A DNA stretch of 9,510 nt from JANRIC01 sp033765345 (GTDB lineage Bacteria > Bacteroidota > Bacteroidia > Cytophagales > Microscillaceae), in contig JANRIC010000225.1 of NCBI GenBank assembly GCA_033765345.1, positions 1-9,510 on the forward strand, written 5' to 3'. A program made the translations under genes and the position numbers. The notes under the pieces were generated by a model. The model saw only the letters and a program-made list of their open reading frames with translations. It searched no databases and was not told the DNA's origin. Within the stretch, counting starts at the first letter, position 1. Each line of letters opens with the position of its first letter. Positions 1 through 5,148 of the stretch are shown in pieces.

Positions 1-124
1 AAATTAAGGAAATTAAGGAAATTAAGGAAATTAAGGAAATTAAGGAAATTAAGGAAATTAAGGAAATTAAGGAAATTAAGGAAATTAAGGAAATTAAGGA
101 AATTAAGGAAATTAAGGAAATTAA
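1..124. repeat. 9-bp tandem repeat (AAATTAAGG)n, 13 full copies
   Basis: Thirteen uninterrupted copies of AAATTAAGG fill 1-117, and a partial copy (AAATTAA) follows to 124. The array may extend beyond the left edge of the window. No mismatch was seen, which suggests recent expansion by strand slippage. Because the unit is three codons long, two of three forward frames stay open (Lys-Leu-Arg or Ile-Lys-Glu repeats), and two reverse frames stay open as well. I see no evidence that any of these is translated. It lies upstream of mazG and could affect its expression through copy-number change; that is inference. Confidence 0.97.
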
Positions 125-216
125 TTATTTTCATTCTCTTAATTCTCTTAATTCTCTTAATTCTCTTAATTGTTTTCATTCTCTTAATTGTTTTCATTCT
201 CTTAATTGTTTTCATT
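124..216. repeat. Compound 9-bp repeat (ATTCTCTTA / ATTGTTTTC), imperfect inverse of the preceding array
   Basis: In continuous 9-bp register from 124: ATTATTTTC, four copies of ATTCTCTTA (133-168), then ATTGTTTTC alternating with ATTCTCTTA to 213, making an 18-bp higher-order unit. The reverse complement of ATTCTCTTA is TAAGAGAAT. This matches a rotation of the upstream unit (TAAGGAAAT) at 7 of 9 positions, so the two arrays form a long imperfect inverted repeat that could fold as a cruciform or hairpin. It ends 23 bp before the mazG start codon. No TAnnTTTG promoter box was found in this stretch, so the mazG promoter is unresolved. Confidence 0.93.
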
Positions 217-239
217 TAACAAAAAACTGAAAATAAGAA

Positions 240-1022
240 ATGAACTCTAAAGAACAAAAACTTCAGGCCTTTTCTCGTTTATTGGACATCATGGACGAAC
301 TGCGCGAAAAATGTCCCTGGGATCGAAAACAAACGCTCGAGAGCCTTCGCCATCTGACTATTGAGGAGACTTATGAACTTACCGATGCCATCATGACGAA
401 CGACCTAGAGGAGATCAAGAAAGAACTGGGTGATTTGATTCTACATATTGTCTTTTATTCCAAAATTGCCTCCGAAATTCAGGCTTTTGATATAGCTGAC
501 GTACTCCAAGGGATTTGCGACAAACTGATCAAAAGGCATCCACACGTATACGGAGACCAAGCCGTGTCAGGGGAAGAAGAAGTAAAAAAGAATTGGGAAC
601 AGATCAAACTACAGGAAGGAAAAAAATCAGTGCTTTCAGGCGTTCCCGGTTCTTTGCCTGCACTCCTAAAAGCCTATCGAGTCCAGGAAAAAGTACGTGG
701 TGTCGGTTTTGAATGGGGAGACAAAACCCAAGCCTGGGGCAAAGTAAAAGAAGAAATGGAAGAGTTCGAGCAGGAAATCAACCGCCCTGAAATAGACCCC
801 AAGAAGGCTGAATTGGAATTTGGAGATGTACTTTTTTCACTCATCAGTTATGCACTCTACCAGCAAATCAATCCTGAAACTGCCCTTGAACGTACCAATC
901 GAAAATTTATCAAAAGATTCCAATTTCTTGAGCAAACAGCTCAAAAAGCAGGTAAAAAACTGGATGAAATGACACTTGCAGAAATGACCACGCTTTGGGA
1001 AGCGTCCAAAGCACTGGATTAA
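240..1022 (+). CDS. mazG: MazG nucleoside triphosphate pyrophosphohydrolase
   Basis: Hydrolyses (d)NTPs to the monophosphate and pyrophosphate, a cytosolic house-cleaning activity that removes non-canonical nucleotides. At 260 residues it has the length of the classic two-domain MazG (E. coli about 263). The N-terminal all-alpha domain shows CPWDRKQT (25-32), the metal-binding EETYE (42-46) with ELGD (62-65), and KRHPHVYGD (98-106). The C-terminal domain shows GFEWGDKTQAWGKVKEE (156-172), a second EExxE at 171-175 and EFGD (193-196), so both metal-site motif pairs are intact. The ATG at 240 follows stops in the same frame (TGA at 228, TAA at 234), so no upstream extension is possible; there is no clear Shine-Dalgarno sequence. 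The gene is convergent with the DUF5682 gene, whose stop lies 44 bp downstream, with no obvious terminator between them. Identification is very secure. Confidence 0.97.
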   Translation: MNSKEQKLQAFSRLLDIMDELREKCPWDRKQTLESLRHLTIEETYELTDAIMTNDLEEIKKELGDLILHIVFYSKIASEIQAFDIADVLQGICDKLIKRHPHVYGDQAVSGEEEVKKNWEQIKLQEGKKSVLSGVPGSLPALLKAYRVQEKVRGVGFEWGDKTQAWGKVKEEMEEFEQEINRPEIDPKKAELEFGDVLFSLISYALYQQINPETALERTNRKFIKRFQFLEQTAQKAGKKLDEMTLAEMTTLWEASKALD

Positions 1023-1066
1023 AACCATAGAGGGCTTGAAGTGATATGCGCAGTATTACGTTCCCA

Positions 1067-3295
1067 TCATTGCCCTTGAAACAATTGTCGGATTAATGGA
1101 AGCACTTTTTGAGCCCTTTCGGGGTCTATGGATCGGGTAGTCTGCCCGTTTGTACTTCTGCCTCCATACTTAGCTAGATCAGCGATTTTCTGCCTTTCAG
1201 GAATGGAATAATTGGCAAAAGTTCTGCGTAGAAGCGGGAGCATATCTTGAAATACCTCTGAAGAAAGCCCATTTACCCATTGATCCAATGTTTGCCAGAG
1301 TGCATAATTATGGAGTAAAAGAGAAGCATTGCCATGTAAAAAACCTTCAAGCCAGTGTGCAGCGTCTTTGGGTTGATTGGCAGTAGAAAGTGCCAGGCTC
1401 ATTTTTTCCTGTGTATTTTCAAGTGTATCTATTTCCTGATCTAGTAAAAGCCTAGCACAAGCTCCTCGAATCAACGGATGAGTGCTTTCTGAGACACAAA
1501 GTTTGACCAAAACTTCTTCCCAAAACTGTTGATAGCTCGCTTCATTCAAGAGTTTGATGTCAGCATTCACTGCCAGGATCATCCCATACAGATCTTGAGC
1601 AGCTTCTTCACTCAATGCCTGACAGGCACCCGGCAATCCGGCACAAATCCTGGGGATCATCCCCTCTATTACCTGAGCTACCATAGATAGGTCGGTTTTA
1701 CGCACATTGCCGTATTGGCGGATTTTGACCATAGGACTGAGTGCTCGCATCAAATGCCCTGTATCTCGGCTGAGTGCCGACAAATCCATCATTTTTTGGA
1801 TCACTGCCTGTAGGGCTGTATCAAGGTCTGCATCCAGGACTTTGAGTAGAAGCCTCCCTATTTCGTCGAGTGCCTCGATTTGAGAAGTTTTATGCTGAAC
1901 GTAGCTTCCAGCTGCATCAAAAACGGTATTTCCCCAGATACCAACCTCGATGATTTTGAGGGCGAGTTCGGGTTTCCAATCCAGTGACCAATATTCGTGA
2001 AAAGTGCCTTGTAGCTTGCCGGGAGCTGCCTTTTTCTCAGCCCATATAATTCCTAGAAGGTCGAGGCGATGTAGGAAATGGCTTCTCTGAAGGTCATACT
2101 CATTCCTTAAATCCAGGTCAAGAGCCGTATCGCCAGGTTTTTCAGGGTCAGGTTTTCTGAGGGGGAGGCGCAGGCTTTTCTGAAGCTTTTTGATGTCCTG
2201 ATGCAAAGGGATGACATCTTCGCTGTCGGGTACAGTGCCCATTTTATCCCCGATGATTAATTTGCGACGAATGATCTGCATGGGTTCGTCATAACCTCCG
2301 CAAAAAACAGCCACTGCGGCTTCGTACATTTCCTGAATGCCAGGAAGGGACAAATCTCTGATTGCAGCCAATGATTCGGACATTCTGACGGCCTCAATAA
2401 CGTGTGCCGAAGAGGCATCCAAATCTTCTTTGCGGAAAAGGCGAGCAACCTCCACAAACCAGCGAATGACCGAATCGGTACGGGTTTTAAAAACCAGCTC
2501 ATACCAGGCCGGCGAAACTACACCTGCGCCATAGCCGCTCTCTACGCTCAATTTTTCATAAGTCCAAGGAATCCAGTTCACTTGGGTTTTGATTTTTTTG
2601 AGCCCTTTGATGAGTTCCTGATCTGCTTTTAGGGGCGGTCTGTCTATCAATGCCGGGACGTGCCAAGCACCGCAAACCACCGCTACATTTTTGTATTGTT
2701 TTTCAGCATCTCTGAGGATTTTCCGCATAAAGGCTTCCCGCTGCAAATCTCTTGAGGGTTCAGGAAAATTGAGTTCTTTGCGTAGCTGGCTCATCAGTTC
2801 GGCAATAGCCGGAAAAATCCCTTCTGAAGTATCTCGATGCTCTACCATAACCTCCCACCAGCGTTCGCCGTCTGCATAACCTGCGGCTTCGGCGATATAG
2901 GCCAGAGGGTCTTTCCTGAGTGTAGAATTTTGCTCCGGTTGAGAAGATTCCTCCACAGTGGGCAATTCGGCTTCGTCGAGAGCAAAACTTACCCCGGCAG
3001 GCATGTCCATCAATTGCACCGGAATCTGCTGACTGAGGGCATATTTAATCGCAATCCATTCAGGTGAAAAAGAGGCAAAAGGATAAAAAGAAGCTTTGGA
3101 CAAATTCTTGGGGTCATAAATCAACATCGCCACCGGAGGCTTAAGCGATTTATCAAGCATTACAGGGATAATTTCTTCGGCATCAGGCGGCCCTTCCACC
3201 AGCAATACATCTGGTTTTTGTTTTTTGAGGGCTTCCGAGAGGCTTTTAGCAGAGCCTGCGCCGTGATGTCTGATTCCGTAGAATTGTGTGGGCAT
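1067..3295 (-). CDS. DUF5682 family protein (MoxR-cluster component; TraB/Tiki-like N-terminal motifs)
   Basis: A 742-residue protein with no signal peptide or clear membrane segment, so probably cytosolic. The N-terminal third has GIRHHGAGS (7-15), LLVEGPPD (31-38), MLIYDPKN (57-64), REAFMRK (186-192) and VVCGAWHVPAL (206-216). These are hallmarks of the DUF5682 family, which I recognise from bacterial clusters with a MoxR ATPase, a vWA protein and SWIM/DUF5691 proteins. The GxxH, Glu-containing and GxxH motif series resembles the TraB/Tiki/EreA/ChaN superfamily of presumed metal-dependent hydrolases; that likeness is my inference. The remaining ~500 residues look alpha-helical with no recognised motif. 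The biochemical function is unknown. The gene lies 93 bp downstream of the MoxR gene on the same strand and may be co-transcribed, though a possible separate promoter sits just upstream. No vWA gene follows; mazG is convergent. Confidence 0.85.
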   Translation of the reverse strand: MPTQFYGIRHHGAGSAKSLSEALKKQKPDVLLVEGPPDAEEIIPVMLDKSLKPPVAMLIYDPKNLSKASFYPFASFSPEWIAIKYALSQQIPVQLMDMPAGVSFALDEAELPTVEESSQPEQNSTLRKDPLAYIAEAAGYADGERWWEVMVEHRDTSEGIFPAIAELMSQLRKELNFPEPSRDLQREAFMRKILRDAEKQYKNVAVVCGAWHVPALIDRPPLKADQELIKGLKKIKTQVNWIPWTYEKLSVESGYGAGVVSPAWYELVFKTRTDSVIRWFVEVARLFRKEDLDASSAHVIEAVRMSESLAAIRDLSLPGIQEMYEAAVAVFCGGYDEPMQIIRRKLIIGDKMGTVPDSEDVIPLHQDIKKLQKSLRLPLRKPDPEKPGDTALDLDLRNEYDLQRSHFLHRLDLLGIIWAEKKAAPGKLQGTFHEYWSLDWKPELALKIIEVGIWGNTVFDAAGSYVQHKTSQIEALDEIGRLLLKVLDADLDTALQAVIQKMMDLSALSRDTGHLMRALSPMVKIRQYGNVRKTDLSMVAQVIEGMIPRICAGLPGACQALSEEAAQDLYGMILAVNADIKLLNEASYQQFWEEVLVKLCVSESTHPLIRGACARLLLDQEIDTLENTQEKMSLALSTANQPKDAAHWLEGFLHGNASLLLHNYALWQTLDQWVNGLSSEVFQDMLPLLRRTFANYSIPERQKIADLAKYGGRSTNGQTTRSIDPERAQKVLPLIRQLFQGQ

Positions 3296-3307
3296 AGTTT
3301 ATATTTT

Positions 3308-3337
3308 CAAAGTTAATACTTTGTAGCGACGTTGCAA
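3308..3337 (-). promoter_or_regulatory. Possible Bacteroidota promoter for the DUF5682 gene
   Basis: On the minus strand TAACTTTG (3315-3308) is a perfect TAnnTTTG -7 box. A TTG at 3337-3335 lies 19 nt upstream, matching the -33 spacing of Bacteroidota sigma-ABfr promoters. The 5' leader would be under about 10 nt. The -33 TTG falls inside the first copy of the adjacent GTAGCGACGTTGCA repeat, so the repeat may have donated half of the promoter. Judged from consensus only. Confidence 0.45.
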
Positions 3338-3372
3338 TGCTTGTAGCGACGTTGCATTGCAACGTCGCTACG
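3321..3372. repeat. REP-like palindromic element with tandem 20-bp arm
   Basis: Two tandem 20-bp copies (3321-3340 and 3341-3360), differing at one base, each contain GTAGCGACGTTGCA. The second copy is followed by its inverse, TGCAACGTCGCTAC (3358-3371), with a single central base, giving a nearly perfect 29-bp palindrome. GC content is higher than in the surroundings. Such GTAGxGACGTTGCA palindromes recur widely in bacterial genomes as REP-like elements, often linked to REP-associated tyrosine transposases; none is encoded here. In the transcript direction of the flanking genes (minus) the hairpin is preceded, not followed, by a T run, so it is not a standard terminator. It could modulate MoxR/DUF5682 mRNA stability. 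Confidence 0.85.
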
Positions 3373-3388
3373 AAAAAAAGGTTATCCC

Positions 3389-4471
3389 CTAAATCAAATC
3401 CTTACAAGCTCTGTAAATATCTTTCCAATCATCTCTTTCCTTGACGACGGTCTCCAGGTATTCCTGGAAGACGACTTTATCCTGCACGGGGTCTTTGATC
3501 ACCGCACCGATCAGTCCGGCGGCTACATCACTTGCTTTGAGCAGTCCATCGCCGAAGTGAGCCGCCAAAGCCTGCCCGCTATTAATTACCGAAATGGCTT
3601 CTGCCGTACTCAGTGTACCGCTGGGAGATTTGAGTTTGGTTTTATTGTCGATGGTTTTGCCAGAACGCAGTTCTCTGAAAATAGTCACGAGTCTTTGGAT
3701 TTCCTTCAGGGGAGGTAGCTCGGCGGGTAATTCTAGGGATTTGCCGATGCTGTCTACCCGGGTTTTGACGATATTGACTTCCTCCTCGAGAGTGGCTGGT
3801 AGAGGCAGTACCACCGTATTAAACCTTCTTCTCAAAGCACTCGAGAGTTCGTTGACTCCTTTGTCGCGGTCATTGGCTGTGGCGATTACATTAAAACCTT
3901 TGACACCTTGCACTTCGTCATTGAGTTCGGGGATGGGTAGGGTTTTTTCAGAAAGGATGGTAATCAGCGTATCCTGCACCTCCGAAGGAATTCGGGTAAG
4001 CTCTTCAATGCGTGCAATCGTACCAGTAGTCATGGCGCGGATCACGGGGCTTTCTACCAAAGCATCTCGGCTTGGTCCTTCGGAAAGCAAACGGGCATAA
4101 TTCCAGCTATACCGGATGGCGTCTTCATTCATCCCTGCCGTACCCTGAATGAGCTGGGTAGAGTTGCCGGAAATGGCAGCCGCCAGATGCTCCGAAACCC
4201 AAGTCTTGGCTGTACCAGGTACACCAATGAGCAAAAGTGCCCTATCCGTTGCGAGGGTGGCAATGGCTACTTCCATCAGGCGTTGATTGCCGAAATATTT
4301 AGGAGTGATCACAGCACCGTTGTCCAGCTTACCACCCAGCAGATAGGTAAGCACTGCCCAGGGCGAAAGCTTCCATTGCGGCGGCTTCTGGCGTGTGTCT
4401 ACCTCGGTAAGGGCTAACAATTCGTGGGCAAAAAGTTGCTCGGCGTGGGGGCGTAATAGGTTTTGGCTCAT
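3389..4471 (-). CDS. MoxR-type AAA+ ATPase of the DUF5682-associated cluster
   Basis: A 360-residue cytosolic AAA+ ATPase. It has Walker A GVPGTAKT (83-90), a Walker B region TIARIEEL (151-158) in which Glu156-Glu157 stand where Asp-Glu is usual, sensor-1 VIATAN with Asn200, and an arginine-rich SSALRRRFN (210-218) suitable for the arginine finger. The signature RIEELTRIPSEVQDTLI (154-170) followed by ILSEKTLPIPEL is typical of the MoxR subgroup found next to DUF5682 genes, so the Asp-to-Glu change is probably a subgroup trait and not decay. MoxR ATPases normally work as hexamers with vWA partners to remodel or insert cofactors into client proteins; the client is unknown here. ATG at 4471 has no Shine-Dalgarno sequence, but a good -7 box lies about 48 bp upstream. 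The DUF5682 gene follows on the same strand. Confidence 0.92.
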   Translation of the reverse strand: MSQNLLRPHAEQLFAHELLALTEVDTRQKPPQWKLSPWAVLTYLLGGKLDNGAVITPKYFGNQRLMEVAIATLATDRALLLIGVPGTAKTWVSEHLAAAISGNSTQLIQGTAGMNEDAIRYSWNYARLLSEGPSRDALVESPVIRAMTTGTIARIEELTRIPSEVQDTLITILSEKTLPIPELNDEVQGVKGFNVIATANDRDKGVNELSSALRRRFNTVVLPLPATLEEEVNIVKTRVDSIGKSLELPAELPPLKEIQRLVTIFRELRSGKTIDNKTKLKSPSGTLSTAEAISVINSGQALAAHFGDGLLKASDVAAGLIGAVIKDPVQDKVVFQEYLETVVKERDDWKDIYRACKDLI

Positions 4472-4518
4472 GGGTTTATCTTAATTGTATGATTGATTTT
4501 CAGAAAGATTCTTTTGGG

Positions 4519-4526
4519 CAAATATA
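4519..4526 (-). promoter_or_regulatory. -7 box (TATATTTG) for the MoxR-DUF5682 unit
   Basis: CAAATATA on the plus strand reads TATATTTG on the minus strand, a perfect TAnnTTTG, about 48 bp before the MoxR start. The same octamer occurs before the methyltransferase gene. No convincing -33 TTTG was found at the usual spacing, so this rests on the -7 box alone. Confidence 0.5.
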
Positions 4527-4600
4527 ATGAATTAGTTGGGATAGGGAGTGGCTTGGAGAGAGATTTGGAAGAGGGAATTTTGAAAAAAATTAATCATTAA

Positions 4601-4640
4601 CCATTGTTAGCACCCTATCGGGCGACTAACAAGGTTTTTT
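4601..4640. repeat. Hairpin-forming repeat, copy 1 (terminator-like on the plus strand)
   Basis: TTGTTAG (4604-4610) pairs with CTAACAA (4626-4632). An inner CCC/GGG pairing (4613-4615 with 4620-4622) closes a short loop, and GG plus six T residues follow (4633-4640). In form this is a plus-strand intrinsic terminator, but no plus-strand gene precedes it. Its right part, CACCCTATC then GGCGACTAACAAG (4611-4633), recurs at 4672-4694, so it is better viewed as a short dispersed palindromic repeat. Confidence 0.7.
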
Positions 4641-4659
4641 GGAGAGGATCTATGATTAT

Positions 4660-4694
4660 TTGTTCGTGATTCACCCTATCAGGCGACTAACAAG
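4660..4694. repeat. Hairpin-forming repeat, copy 2
   Basis: A second copy of the 23-bp core at 4672-4694 differs from copy 1 by one base (A for G at 4681) and starts 61 bp further on. The outer arm is weaker: TTGTT (4660-4664) can pair with AACAA (4689-4693). No T tract follows. The two copies share orientation. Confidence 0.7.
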
Positions 4695-4751
4695 AAATTA
4701 GCCTGATTTATTGGATTGATCCGCTTGATTATGAATAATTTAATTGTTGAA

Positions 4752-5066
4752 AGCTCCCATTTGCGGTAAAAAACCTCCAACTTGCGGTTTAATGGGTCAA
4801 ATTTGCGGAAAATCATGGCAATTTTGATCTCCAAAACCTCAAGTTTAAGCTAAAAAACCTCAAATTTGGTCTCCAAGAGATCAAATTTGGGGTAAAAAAC
4901 ATTAAATTTACCTGCCGAAACCTCAAATTTGACTAAAAAAACATAAAAAAGCTGTTTTTGAAGATCAATGAGGAGCTAAAAAACATAAAAAAGCTGTTTT
5001 AAAACATCAAATTTGGAGTAAAACACATCAAAAAGAAGGTCTTTTATTGCAAAAAGGTCATCAACT
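4752..5066 (+). repeat. Degenerate 21-bp phased repeat array 1 (15 units)
   Basis: Fifteen consecutive 21-bp units start at 4752, 4773, 4794 and so on to 5046, with no insertion or deletion. The best-conserved part is CAAATTTG at unit positions 5-12 (exact in units 3, 6, 7, 9 and 13), often followed by CGGT or GGGT and an A-tract at positions 16-21. Units 10 and 12 share an 18-nt identical stretch beginning ACATAAAAAAGC, and unit 15 carries TGCAAAAAGGT. Orientation is assigned from CAAATTTGCGGT. It lies between the dehydrogenase 3' end and the MoxR promoter. A plus-strand frame encodes I/L-K-F-x-V-K-N heptads but has TAA stops in units 2, 9 and 12, so it is not an intact gene. I do not recognise a named family. 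Confidence 0.9.
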
Positions 5067-5148
5067 CCCTGTTATGTAGTTTTTATGCCGAAATTTATGG
5101 CATTTGTGAAACAGATCAGAGGTAAGAGAGACAAAGCACAATTCACCT

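Larger units (their letters stand above)
4472..5148. other. 677-bp gene-free region
   Basis: No credible gene lies on either strand between the MoxR start and the stop of the FAD/Fe-S dehydrogenase. From left to right it contains the MoxR -7 box, about 75 bp of featureless AT-rich DNA, two copies of a hairpin-forming 23-bp repeat (4604-4694), a short AT-rich spacer, the 21-bp phased array (4752-5066), and about 80 bp without recognisable signals before the dehydrogenase stop codon. Confidence 0.85.

Noticed and set aside
3..230. Ile-Lys-Glu repeat frame as the end of an upstream protein
   Set aside because: A perfect 9-bp repeat lacking stops in this frame stays open automatically, and the part after the repeat shows no protein-like features; without upstream sequence there is no support.
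1023..1066. Shared bidirectional terminator between mazG and the DUF5682 gene
   Set aside because: The only complementarity, AGGGC with GCCCT, has a loop of more than 30 bases, reaches into the DUF5682 coding end and lacks a T tract.
3343..3380. GTAGCGACGTTGCA palindrome as an intrinsic terminator for the MoxR gene
   Set aside because: Transcription runs on the minus strand, where the T run precedes the hairpin; the required T tract after the stem is missing.
3594..4100. 168-residue plus-strand open frame
   Set aside because: It is antisense to the MoxR ATPase gene, which has all AAA+ motifs in its own frame; the antisense translation is Ser/Leu/Val-rich and lacks any family resemblance.
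1067..4471. MoxR-DUF5682 pair as a defined anti-phage or conflict system
   Set aside because: Some MoxR/vWA systems have been proposed as conflict systems, but no effector, sensor or mobile-element context is present here to support that role.
4611..4694. Two 23-bp direct repeats with a 38-bp gap, resembling a minimal CRISPR array
   Set aside because: There are only two copies, no cas gene is in the window, and each copy belongs to a palindromic hairpin with its own outer arms, which fits a dispersed repeat better.
5085..5103. Stem-loop ATGCC/GGCAT downstream of the dehydrogenase stop codon
   Set aside because: The stem has only five pairs with a nine-base loop and is followed by A residues on the transcribed strand; too weak to call a terminator.
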